Assembly: GCF_047601505.1 (NCBI RefSeq)
Contig: NZ_JASGJD010000001.1
Span: 1,240,001-1,304,000 of the forward strand
Length of the DNA stretch: 64,000 nucleotides
From: Cloacibacterium sp047601505
GTDB lineage: Bacteria; Bacteroidota; Bacteroidia; Flavobacteriales; Weeksellaceae
Direction: 5' to 3'
The translations under genes were made by a program, and so were the position numbers. The notes beneath the pieces are model-generated. The model was not told the origin of the DNA and did not search any database. It worked only from the letters and a program-made list of their open reading frames with translations. Position 1 is the stretch's first letter. Every line of letters starts with the position of its first letter. Below, one piece after another: positions 22,984-31,658 of this stretch.

Positions 22984-25689
22984 ATGGATATGGAAAAAAA
23001 ATATTTATTTGAGAAATTTAGATTAAGCACAATTTTTATTGTTTTATTTGCTATATTAAATGCTCAAGTTAATTCTAAGTTTGATAGAACTTTTAAAATG
23101 CTATATGAGAACAAAGAATTAATTAAATCTTCTAAAAAAAATATTCAAATTCCTACTTCATCAGATGTACAGAAAATTTCATCTAGAAATACGGGTGAAG
23201 TACTATATAGTTGTATCATTTACACAACGGAGCCAGATGTTTTAAAGAAGAATGGAATTCTGGTACAATCTGTATTACCAAAATTTGTTACTGCTTTAAT
23301 TACATTAGATGATTTAGATAAATTAGCAACTTTAGAACAAGTAAGAGAGGTGAAATATCCTCAAACTTTATCTGTAAATAACGACATTGCTGTAGGTCAA
23401 TCTGGAGCATCTTTATTACAAGCAGGTAAATTTAATAATACTGTCTATAAAGGTAAAGGTGTTTTAGTTGGGATTTTTGATACAGGTAATTATTTTAAGC
23501 ATCCAGATTTTAAAGACCCCACAGATCAAACAAAAAGTAGAATTTTAAAAATGTGGGATCAAACGCTTATACCCACAGGGGCAGAAGTTTCTCCGTCTGG
23601 ATTTTCTTATGGTGTAGAATATACTAAAGCACAATTAGATGATGAATTGGCAGGAGTTACAACAGGATTTGTAAGAGAAGCAGATACTAATGGGCATGGT
23701 ACTCATGTTGCTGGCACAGCTGCGGGTAACGGGATGGCTCTTACTTCAAAAAAATATACAGGGATGGCTCCAGAATCAGATTTAATTATTGTGAGAGGTG
23801 GTGTTTCTTCATTTTCTGAAACTAATATTATTAATGGACTTACTTATTTTAATAATGTAGCAACAGCATTAGGAAAGCCAATTGTAGTAAATATGAGTAT
23901 CGGCGGGCATTTTAGTGCGCACGATGGTACAGGTCCTGAAGAAGAAGCTGTTGACTTTTTTTCTAATTCTGGACCCGGTAGAGTTGTTGCTATTGCTGCA
24001 GGAAATGATAATGGTTCAAATATTCATAAGCAGAATATTATTGCTCCAGGTTCAACAGGAACAATAAGTATTACTTTAGGAAGCAATACATCTACAGTTG
24101 ATATTTTTGGGTTTTTACTTTATTCTAATAGTTCAGATAATTTTTCTGCTGTAATTACTGCACCTGGTGGAGAGACAGTAACATCAAATGTTGGAGAAAA
24201 AAAAGAACAAAATGTAATCTTAAATGGTATTAAAGTATATGCTGATAATTTGATTGATTCTAGTAATAATCATAGGTATTTAGATTTTTTCTTACAAAGA
24301 GTATCGAGTAGTACTTCTGATGTTTCAGGAACTTGGACAATTGCTATTACAAACAACGGAATATCTAATATCGTTACTAATGGTTGGCAATATCATGCAG
24401 GCACATCTATTGTTGCTTCTATCATTGGTGGAGATAGCAATTACCTTATTGGGTCTCCTGGTGCTGCTAAAACAGCTATTACTACTGCTTCTTATTCAGG
24501 AACATTATCTTGGTATAGTAATAAAACGGGGACTCCAGGTGCTTATTCTTATACTGATACATCTAAAAGGGTAGATGGATTATCTACTTTTAGTTCTTAT
24601 GGTCCATTAACAGATGGTACTCAAAAACCCGACATTGCTGCCGTAGGTGAGATTGTTGTTTCAGCTTTATCACCAAGTGTAATTACAACTTCAAGCTCAA
24701 GTAATGTAGATGGAACTTATTATCAAGTAATGTCTGGCACAAGTATGGCAACCCCTGTAGTTACTGGTGCTATTGCCCTTATGTTGCAAGCAAAACCTAC
24801 TGCCACTTATTCTGAAATTAAAAATGCTCTTATTACAAATGCTCAAACTGATGCTGGTACAGGTGTTGTACCTAGCTATACATGGGGATATGGTAAGTTA
24901 GATGTTTATCAGGCTTTAACATCTATGATGGGAAACAAAAAAAATAGAAAAACTTACATTAACGAAACATATCCTTATGCTTTATCTACTAATACAAATG
25001 TAAACTCATTTACAACAACAAGATTAGGAGAACTTTTTACTCCTGACATGTCAGGATATTTGGGAGGTGTTTATTTTAATGTAGGATCTATATTTACAGC
25101 TGATTCTTTTACTATTGAAGTAAGAACAAATAATTCCGGAGTTCCGGGAACTTTAATTTCATCTAAAAGTATTGATCCAAGTTCTATATCAAAATATACT
25201 TGGAATTATTTTGATATGTCTGATTTAAAAATTTCAGTAACATCTGGAATTGAATATTTTATAGTTATATACGCTGGAGGTACATCACCTACAATGTCAC
25301 TAATTAGAGAATCAACTGTTGGAACAGATACTACAAAAAGATTGAGATTAAGTAATGACGATGGTTCTACTTGGAGTGCTTCTTCTTATATATACAGAAT
25401 AAGAAGTGTAGTTTATGAATCTTCAAGTTCATCTTTAGCTACTTCAAATGTTAAATTAAATGAAGTAAGAATTTATCCAAACCCTACAAGTGATATTTTA
25501 AAAGTGAAATTACTCAAAAATGAGAAATCAAAAATTGAAATATATGACCTTTCTGGCAGACTTGTGAAACAAATGAATGCTAATAGTGATAATATTGAAT
25601 TAAATGTTTCCGCTTTAAATAAAGGTACTTACCTCATAAATATTATAACTCCTAGTGATACAATATCTGAAAAATTTATTAAGAAATAG
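22984..25689 (+). CDS. Secreted S8 subtilisin-like peptidase with T9SS type A sorting domain
   Basis: The 901-residue protein has a signal peptide (about 1-28; ATG codons at 22984 and 22990 are both possible starts) and an N-terminal prodomain. The S8 catalytic triad is complete: Asp near 165 (VGIFDTGNYF), His near 240 (NGHGTHVAGTAAG) and Ser near 588 (SGTSMATPVVTGA). A beta-sandwich region at about 650-810 follows. The last 75 residues form a type A T9SS sorting domain (RIYPNPTSDILKVKLL ... GTYLINIITP), which directs export through the outer membrane. The gene sits next to decayed gene remnants and ends with a terminator, suggesting an accessory locus. Confidence 0.92.
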   Translation: MDMEKKYLFEKFRLSTIFIVLFAILNAQVNSKFDRTFKMLYENKELIKSSKKNIQIPTSSDVQKISSRNTGEVLYSCIIYTTEPDVLKKNGILVQSVLPKFVTALITLDDLDKLATLEQVREVKYPQTLSVNNDIAVGQSGASLLQAGKFNNTVYKGKGVLVGIFDTGNYFKHPDFKDPTDQTKSRILKMWDQTLIPTGAEVSPSGFSYGVEYTKAQLDDELAGVTTGFVREADTNGHGTHVAGTAAGNGMALTSKKYTGMAPESDLIIVRGGVSSFSETNIINGLTYFNNVATALGKPIVVNMSIGGHFSAHDGTGPEEEAVDFFSNSGPGRVVAIAAGNDNGSNIHKQNIIAPGSTGTISITLGSNTSTVDIFGFLLYSNSSDNFSAVITAPGGETVTSNVGEKKEQNVILNGIKVYADNLIDSSNNHRYLDFFLQRVSSSTSDVSGTWTIAITNNGISNIVTNGWQYHAGTSIVASIIGGDSNYLIGSPGAAKTAITTASYSGTLSWYSNKTGTPGAYSYTDTSKRVDGLSTFSSYGPLTDGTQKPDIAAVGEIVVSALSPSVITTSSSSNVDGTYYQVMSGTSMATPVVTGAIALMLQAKPTATYSEIKNALITNAQTDAGTGVVPSYTWGYGKLDVYQALTSMMGNKKNRKTYINETYPYALSTNTNVNSFTTTRLGELFTPDMSGYLGGVYFNVGSIFTADSFTIEVRTNNSGVPGTLISSKSIDPSSISKYTWNYFDMSDLKISVTSGIEYFIVIYAGGTSPTMSLIRESTVGTDTTKRLRLSNDDGSTWSASSYIYRIRSVVYESSSSSLATSNVKLNEVRIYPNPTSDILKVKLLKNEKSKIEIYDLSGRLVKQMNANSDNIELNVSALNKGTYLINIITPSDTISEKFIKK

Positions 25690-25698
25690 TTTTTTTAA

Positions 25699-25728
25699 GG
25701 CTGCCTTTTTCGAGCAGCCAATTTTTTT
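25699..25728 (+). terminator. Terminator after the subtilase gene
   Basis: GGCTGC (25699-25704) pairs with GCAGCC (25714-25719) and is followed by AATTTTTTT. It separates the plus-strand subtilase from the convergent response regulator gene. Confidence 0.8.
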
Positions 25729-25737
25729 GCAATTATT

Positions 25738-26478
25738 TTATCTTTTTACAATTGATATTTTTTCCAAAATGAGATTTACTTTTTCACTGGAAATAGGAAC
25801 TGTAACATCATTTTTCAAGTTGAGCCAACCGTTATCAGATTTGCTATAAGAAACAGCTTCATCAAAATTAATAATGTAAGACCTGTGAATTCTAATAAAT
25901 CGTTTGTCGTTATACAAAACATCTTCAAAATTTTTGAGATTTCGACTAACTAAATATTTCGTTTTGTTGGTCATAACTACTTCAGAATAAGCGCCTTCAC
26001 CTTTAATGTGTGATATTTCGGAAATATTGAGAAGAATAAGGTCATTTCCAGATGGAATAGCGATTTTTTCAGGTATTTCTTGTAGAATATTTTCACTGAA
26101 AATACTAAACTGGTCTTTCTTCTGCTTTCTAAGTTTAGAAATAGCATTGGTCAAGTCTTCGGGAACAATAGGTTTGAGCAAATAATCTAAAGCTGAAAGT
26201 TTAAAAGCCTGAACTGCATATTCATTATATGCTGTTGTGAAAATGATGGAAAATCCAATTTCTTTTTCATCAAAAAAATCAAGAAGCTCTAGTCCGCTAT
26301 GTCCAGGCATTTCTATGTCTAAAAATACAACGTCGGGTTTGTATTTTCTAATGGTTTTCACGCCTTCTGGAAGGTTTTCGCAATCGGCACAAATCTCAAT
26401 TTCCGGGCAATATTCTTTCAGTAAAAGGCTAAGCGAAACCCGGGCTTGCTTTTCGTCATCTATAATAATGGCTTTCAT
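25738..26478 (-). CDS. LytTR-type response regulator
   Basis: The 246-residue protein has a receiver domain with the acidic pair IDDE near residue 7, phospho-acceptor Asp54 (VVFLDIEMPG) and the Lys of YLLKP. A C-terminal LytTR DNA-binding domain follows (about 140-245; HIKGEGAYSEVV, RFIRIHRSYIIN). A TTG two codons upstream is in frame, but the ATG at 26478 gives the normal N-terminus. It is 11 bases behind the sensor kinase gene, so the two form an operon. It probably controls the divergent T9SS gene at 29557, whose promoter region carries two large dyads. Confidence 0.92.
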   Translation of the reverse strand: MKAIIIDDEKQARVSLSLLLKEYCPEIEICADCENLPEGVKTIRKYKPDVVFLDIEMPGHSGLELLDFFDEKEIGFSIIFTTAYNEYAVQAFKLSALDYLLKPIVPEDLTNAISKLRKQKKDQFSIFSENILQEIPEKIAIPSGNDLILLNISEISHIKGEGAYSEVVMTNKTKYLVSRNLKNFEDVLYNDKRFIRIHRSYIINFDEAVSYSKSDNGWLNLKNDVTVPISSEKVNLILEKISIVKR

Positions 26479-26489
26479 AATCAATTGTT

Positions 26490-29360
26490 TTAATCAATCG
26501 GAACCGTGATAATCACCGTTGTTCCTGTGGATTGTCTTACATTGTTTTCTTTGTCGATATATTGCAGAAAGATTTTATTTTCTTTGTTACTGTTAAGAAT
26601 CTCGATGCGTTTTTGCATAGCTTCTGTTGCAAACGATAGATGTTTTTTATTTTTGATAAGTTTCAGTTCGTTGCTTTTTTTTCTGCCAATTCCGTTATCA
26701 TCAATTTTAATAACAATATTATTATCAATTTTTCCGAATGATATAAGCAATTTTTTTTCGCCTTTTCTGTGCAAAAGCCCGTGTTTTATTGCATTTTCTA
26801 TATAAGGTTGAAGCATCATTGATGGGATTTTAGGGTTTTCAAATTCCAAGATTTCATCACATTGAATGTTGTATTGCAGTTTATCATCAAAACGAGCATT
26901 TTCCATTTCTAGATACAATGTAATGGTTTTGATTTCCTCAGAAATATTAACATCATCTTTCTCTGTCATTTCGAGAATGGTTCTTGTGAGCAGAGAAAAT
27001 TTGGACAAATAATTTACAGCCAATTTTTTCTCATTAGATAAAATATACGCCTGAATTGTGTTGAGTGCATTATAGAAAAAGTGCGGATTCATCTGAGATT
27101 TGATGGCTTTCAGTTTCGATTGATTCATATTCTGCTCTAACTGAATTTTTTCCAAGAGCAGTTGGTTTTGCTGTCTTATTTTTCTAACACGGTATTTGAA
27201 AAGAAGATAAATCAAAAATAGAAAGAGTGAAATAACAGGCAAAATAAACCAAAGTTGCAGCCAAAATGGTTTTGAAATACAGAATTTTACAGTTTTGATT
27301 TTGGAAAAATAGTCGTCGGTTTTTGTTCTGAAATCTATTTTGTAATCTCCTGGGGACAAGGAGTTTAAATAAAGACTTCTGCTTTCTGAGTCTAATTTTT
27401 GCCATTCTTTATTGTTTATTCTGAATTCAATTGCTAGATTTTGGTTGGGTAGATATGATAATACTGAAAATTGAATGTTGAGATTATTTTCAGTATGGTT
27501 TAAATTCTGGATATAATTGTTATTCAATTTTTTGTTGTTTACAAGAATATCACTAATGATAATTTTTGGTGCAGAAATTGTTGTTTTTTGTTTCTCAGAA
27601 AAAAGTAATCCTTTGGAAGTTGCGAAGATATGTTGGCTATTTTGTACAACTACATCACTTATTTCCAAATCATTTGTATTTGGGAATATTTTTGAAAATC
27701 TTTTTGAAGTCAAAGAATAAGTATAAATGTTTTTTTCGCCGAAAATGTAAAGTTCATTTCCTATAATTTTTATTTTTTCAAAAAAATCATTATGAAGATT
27801 TGCCGGAATAGGAATTTTGGAAATAATATTTTTTTCAGAAATAAGAAAGAGTTTTCCATTGGTAGAAAGTATATAACACGTATTTTGATAATTTATAATC
27901 TTTGCAACAAACAGTTTTTTGTTTTGATAGAATAGTTCTTTGCTTTTGTTGGATTTTACAGTAAATAAACCATTATTTGTGGCAAAATATATGTTTTTGT
28001 TTTGTGAATTGTATGCAACCGATTTTCCGTTTACTGATGGTAGAAGTGGCTTGTAAAACAATTTAGAATTTGGAGGTATTTGGGAGTTTTTCGTATATTT
28101 CCATTGGCTTTTTGTAGATTTGTCTGTCGTGAAAATCCCGTTGATTCCACTTGCTGAAAAAGCATAATATTTGTGGCTTATCCTCTTTATTTCTTTTACA
28201 GAAAGTACAAAATCAGAAACTATTTGGTTCTTTGAATTAAGAATTTTGAAAGTTGAAGCAGTGAAAAATGTATTTTCTCCATCTACAAGTATTTGTCTTA
28301 TTGGGTGATTACTTTTTCCGGAATATATTGGAGTGACAGAATAATCTTTTTTAGAAATCTCAAAAATCTTATCATGATCTGCAGAAACTATAAAATGATC
28401 ATTTTTGGGAATGATTGAAAACGGTCTCGAAGACATCGGTAATAATTTCGATTTGAAGTTTTCTACAAGCAAAACTCCCTGGTCTAGTGTAGAAATCCAA
28501 TAATTGTTTTGATTATCCTTGTAGATTGATGAGATATTATAATCTGCAAAATAGTTGGAAGTTTTCTTGATCTTATCTTTAAAATTGTAAGCATAAATTC
28601 CTTTAGTAGAGCAAATCCAATTTTGATAATCAATATAAAATAAATTCTGGATATATGGAATTTCTTCAGGAAATTGTTTTTCAGAAAACTTTCCATCAGA
28701 TAAAATGAAGTAGGATCTATTGTTTTTCGAAACAATCATTAATCCTTTTGTTGTTTTTTGAATGATTGCCGTCTGGTAAATATTATTTTTTGTTTTTGGA
28801 AGATTATATTTTGTATTAATTTTCCCAGAAGATATCTCGTATAGACAATCAGAAAGCACAAAAAATTTACCATCATCAAAAAAGGTGTAGATTATTTTTT
28901 CACCTTGTATCGGAATGGCTTTCTTTATTTTCAATGTTTTTAAATCATAAATAATAACTTTATTTTTTTGAATTAAATATAAAAAATTTTCATCTATTCC
29001 ATATTTGAAATAGCCAATGGTCTCGGGTTGATTTAACGCTTTTAGTTGCTTATTTTCTATATAATACAAGTAACCATCAAAATTACAATACCATATTCTA
29101 CCAAATTTGTCTTCAGTAATACTTGATCCAGAAATAGAAGTTTGAGTTTCTGCTGTGAACGCTGAAAACTTTGAACCATCATATTGAACTAATCCTTTGT
29201 CTGTTGCAAACCAAATAAATCCTGTTCTATCTTGAAAAATATCATATACAGAATTAGAGGGAAGTCCATTCTTTTTATTAATGTGAAAGTAATAAGGATC
29301 TTGAGAAAAGCCCCTAAAATAAATAGATAAAAATAATAATAATAAAATTTTAAAATGCAA
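26490..29360 (-). CDS. Beta-propeller LytS-type sensor histidine kinase
   Basis: The 956-residue protein has a signal peptide (about 1-19, ending GFSQ) and a long periplasmic sensor of two-component propeller repeats (SNSVYDIFQDRTGFIWFATDKGL is a typical unit). A Y_Y_Y domain follows (about 620-695), then one membrane helix (about 700-722) and a cytoplasmic His_kinase domain with its phospho-acceptor in MNPHFFYNALNTIQ. The HATPase region has PYIENAIKHGL and DDNGIGRK. The layout matches Bacteroidota sensors that recognise extracellular ligands. No ATG gives a full signal peptide; the start is a TTG at 29360, supported by the signal sequence that follows. The ligand is unknown. Confidence 0.9.
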   Translation of the reverse strand: MHFKILLLLFLSIYFRGFSQDPYYFHINKKNGLPSNSVYDIFQDRTGFIWFATDKGLVQYDGSKFSAFTAETQTSISGSSITEDKFGRIWYCNFDGYLYYIENKQLKALNQPETIGYFKYGIDENFLYLIQKNKVIIYDLKTLKIKKAIPIQGEKIIYTFFDDGKFFVLSDCLYEISSGKINTKYNLPKTKNNIYQTAIIQKTTKGLMIVSKNNRSYFILSDGKFSEKQFPEEIPYIQNLFYIDYQNWICSTKGIYAYNFKDKIKKTSNYFADYNISSIYKDNQNNYWISTLDQGVLLVENFKSKLLPMSSRPFSIIPKNDHFIVSADHDKIFEISKKDYSVTPIYSGKSNHPIRQILVDGENTFFTASTFKILNSKNQIVSDFVLSVKEIKRISHKYYAFSASGINGIFTTDKSTKSQWKYTKNSQIPPNSKLFYKPLLPSVNGKSVAYNSQNKNIYFATNNGLFTVKSNKSKELFYQNKKLFVAKIINYQNTCYILSTNGKLFLISEKNIISKIPIPANLHNDFFEKIKIIGNELYIFGEKNIYTYSLTSKRFSKIFPNTNDLEISDVVVQNSQHIFATSKGLLFSEKQKTTISAPKIIISDILVNNKKLNNNYIQNLNHTENNLNIQFSVLSYLPNQNLAIEFRINNKEWQKLDSESRSLYLNSLSPGDYKIDFRTKTDDYFSKIKTVKFCISKPFWLQLWFILPVISLFLFLIYLLFKYRVRKIRQQNQLLLEKIQLEQNMNQSKLKAIKSQMNPHFFYNALNTIQAYILSNEKKLAVNYLSKFSLLTRTILEMTEKDDVNISEEIKTITLYLEMENARFDDKLQYNIQCDEILEFENPKIPSMMLQPYIENAIKHGLLHRKGEKKLLISFGKIDNNIVIKIDDNGIGRKKSNELKLIKNKKHLSFATEAMQKRIEILNSNKENKIFLQYIDKENNVRQSTGTTVIITVPID

Positions 29361-29415
29361 AATACATATACTTTTAACAAAAATAAAAAAATACTAGAAA
29401 TAAATAGTTAAATAG

Positions 29416-29491
29416 TTAACCAATATAGCTTTATGGTTAATGAAAGTATTTGTTTTTATAGCTTAATTAACCGAAAATATACTTTGGTTAA
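29416..29491 (+). promoter_or_regulatory. Two TTAACC-N13-GGTTAA dyads, candidate LytTR binding sites
   Basis: TTAACC-N13-GGTTAA occurs at 29416-29440 and again at 29467-29491, with starts 51 bp apart (about five helical turns). All four half-sites share GGTTAA. They lie between the sensor kinase gene and the divergent T9SS gene, upstream of its promoter. Classical LytTR sites are direct repeats, so an inverted arrangement is unusual but the location fits an activator. Confidence 0.55.
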
Positions 29492-29500
29492 CTAGATAAT

Positions 29501-29529
29501 TGTAAAATTGCTATTTAAGGATACTTTTG
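29501..29529 (+). promoter_or_regulatory. Promoter of the T9SS LamG gene (TTG-N19-TACTTTTG)
   Basis: A TTG near 29500 is followed after 19 bases by a perfect -7 box TACTTTTG (29522-29529). The box overlaps an in-frame TTG that could be mistaken for a start codon, which supports the ATG at 29557. Confidence 0.6.
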
Positions 29530-29556
29530 GAACATCATTTTAAAAACATTATTGCA

Positions 29557-31200
29557 ATGAAAACAAATTTTATCTTTTTATTATTTATGATCTTCGGTTT
29601 TACAAAAGCTCAAGTTGCCTTCACAGAAGGTTTTGAAAATACAACTTTACCAACTGGTTGGTCTACTTCCAGATTTGTTAGATCCAATTCCATTCCTTGT
29701 GTAGGAAGTTATTCGCTTAATACTTTTTTTAATGCAGCTACGAGTACAATGTCTGGCTCTGTAACTACAGCTGAATATATATCAAACGGAAAATCCATCG
29801 ATTTTTCATTTCAGTATAGATTACAAAATACCAACAATGATTCAAGTCCTAGTGCAGAAATTATTGTTGGTTACAAAGTAGGTACAAATGTGCATAGTTT
29901 GGATGCATTTACTACTTATTCTACAGGATGCCAGATTTTTAGTGGTGTAATTCCTTCTTATATTGTTCCAGAAGGTTCTCACGTGAAGATCATAATCGAA
30001 GTGAATAGAAAATCAGGCTATTTCAATACTAGTTTGGATCATTTTGTAGCAACGCAAGACAACACAAAACCTGTTCTTAGAGACATTGGTTCCAATTCAG
30101 ATTATACCTCTGCTGCAATTAATTATACTTTGTTAGCTAATAATTTTGATACTACTTCGGTTATCAATTACGGAACAAGTACTGCTACAATGACTAACCA
30201 GGTTATTGGTCTTTCTGCAACGGGAAATACCGCTACTCCAGGTTCTTTTACTTTAAATTCGTTAGCAGAAAATACCACATATTATTATCGAATCGTGGCA
30301 ACTAATTCTACAGGAACTACTAGTTCTGATGTTCTTAGTTTTAAAACAAAAACAATGGCTCCGATTGCAGAATATAAGTTTGACAATACTTTGAACAATA
30401 CAAAAGGAACACGTCCATTTGCAGATAATTCTGGGATTTCTTTTGTTGATGACAGATTTGGTGCTGTTAACAAAGCAATGCATATCAATGGAACAGGAAC
30501 TTCTGCTACAATAACAGATCTACCTGCAGGAAATAGTTCTAGAACCATTTCTTTTTGGATAAAACCAACCCAAATCAATGCAACTAACGATTTATTTTCT
30601 TATGGTTTAGGCTTAGGCGATAGAGTTTATTTTGGTTCATTTTATCCAAATTATATTATAAACAATGCTACTCCGAATAGTTTGGTGTATAACACAACCA
30701 CTGAGGTAGGTGTTTGGAAACACCTCGTATATATGTATAACGAATCAACAAAAGTTGCAAAAATATATGTAAATGGTGTACTTGGCGCATCAGGAACTTT
30801 TACCACTTGGAATGCTTTTAGTAACAATGTTTTTAATCTAGGAAGTCTTTTGGGAGCCACTACAGGAAAGTATGTTGGTGCTTATGATGATTTGAAAATT
30901 TATCCAAGAACACTTTCTGATAACGAAGTTGAAATTCTTTATAGCTCAGAAACCTTGGGAATAAATGAGCTCAATAAAAATAATACTGTAAAACTTTATC
31001 CAAATCCTGTAAAAGATATTTTGATAGTAAAATCTGAAAATAAGTTGGAATCCGTGGAAGTGTTTTCTTTGAATGGACAAAAAATAATAACAACTCAACA
31101 AAATAATATTGATGTTTCTAAACTAGCATCGGGAGTTTATATCATCAAAATAACCAACAAACAAGGTAAAATAGAGACACAAAAAATAATAAAAAAATAA
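29557..31200 (+). CDS. Secreted LamG-domain protein with T9SS type A sorting domain
   Basis: The 547-residue protein has a signal peptide (about 1-18, MKTNFIFLLFMIFGFTKAQ) and an N-terminal beta-sandwich region. A fibronectin type III-like segment follows (about 180-265: ENTTYYYRIVATNSTGTTSSD), then a concanavalin A-like LamG domain (about 270-450: ISFWIKPTQ, WKHLVYMYNESTKVAKIYVNG, GAYDDLKIYPRTLSDNEV). The C-terminal T9SS type A domain has VKLYPNPVKDILIV and SGVYIIKI. It is probably cell-surface attached or released and carbohydrate- or protein-binding. No catalytic domain is evident. The divergent LytTR system and the dyads upstream suggest regulated expression. Confidence 0.88.
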   Translation: MKTNFIFLLFMIFGFTKAQVAFTEGFENTTLPTGWSTSRFVRSNSIPCVGSYSLNTFFNAATSTMSGSVTTAEYISNGKSIDFSFQYRLQNTNNDSSPSAEIIVGYKVGTNVHSLDAFTTYSTGCQIFSGVIPSYIVPEGSHVKIIIEVNRKSGYFNTSLDHFVATQDNTKPVLRDIGSNSDYTSAAINYTLLANNFDTTSVINYGTSTATMTNQVIGLSATGNTATPGSFTLNSLAENTTYYYRIVATNSTGTTSSDVLSFKTKTMAPIAEYKFDNTLNNTKGTRPFADNSGISFVDDRFGAVNKAMHINGTGTSATITDLPAGNSSRTISFWIKPTQINATNDLFSYGLGLGDRVYFGSFYPNYIINNATPNSLVYNTTTEVGVWKHLVYMYNESTKVAKIYVNGVLGASGTFTTWNAFSNNVFNLGSLLGATTGKYVGAYDDLKIYPRTLSDNEVEILYSSETLGINELNKNNTVKLYPNPVKDILIVKSENKLESVEVFSLNGQKIITTQQNNIDVSKLASGVYIIKITNKQGKIETQKIIKK

Positions 31201-31205
31201 ATTTT

Positions 31206-31522
31206 ATGAGAAATTTGATGGTTATAGCCATACTTTCGATGGGAATTATCTCTTTGAGCAGTTTCAAAGATAATTCAGTAAGTATTACAAGTATGTATGC
31301 CGAAAAATTCGATATTAAAATTAAAAACGATACCGATTAAGCTGTAAAGTTCATTAATGCAGGAAGTGGCGAAAGTTATTCTCTAACCAAAGGAGCAACA
31401 AAAATCATCAAAAAGGAAGAAGGTGATAAGCTTCATTATTATGAAAACAGGAAAAAAGTGCTTTAATTTTGGTTGCCTCAAAAGAAATGCACGGCAAAGT
31501 TCAATTGCTTAGTAAGTTATAA
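31206..31522 (+). pseudogene. Broken gene for a small secreted protein
   Basis: An ATG 5 bases after the LamG gene opens MRNLMVIAILSMGIISLSSF, a signal peptide, and runs 44 codons to an in-frame TAA at 31338-31340. The same frame continues in register for about 40 more codons (AVKFINAGSGESYSLTKG ...) to a second stop. A shift of frame then restores LILVASKEMHGKVQLLSKL before a final TAA at 31520-31522. The intact protein would have been about 103 residues. One nonsense change and one frameshift make this a pseudogene, and a terminator follows it at 31539. The family is unrecognised. Confidence 0.65.
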
Positions 31523-31538
31523 AAACGCAAAAAAGATG

Positions 31539-31566
31539 GGTTGTCTCGAAAGGACAACCTTTTTTA
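31539..31566 (+). terminator. Terminator after the broken small gene
   Basis: GGTTGTC (31539-31545) pairs with GACAACC (31553-31559) and is followed by TTTTTT. It is the transcript end for the LamG gene and its decayed neighbour. Confidence 0.8.
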
Positions 31567-31658
31567 TTGATAAAGAATTATTTTGTTTTAATATATTTTT
31601 AAACTTGAAAATTTTTGCATAAAATAGAAAGAGTTTACCTTTGTTAAAATTTTTCTAT

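Noticed and set aside
29527..29556. Upstream TTG start for the T9SS LamG protein
   Set aside because: The TTG is part of the -7 box TACTTTTG, so it cannot be in the mRNA as a start; the ATG at 29557 gives a normal signal peptide.
26490..31200. SusC/SusD-type polysaccharide utilisation locus
   Set aside because: The sensor layout would fit, but no TonB receptor, SusD or glycoside hydrolase gene is in the window.
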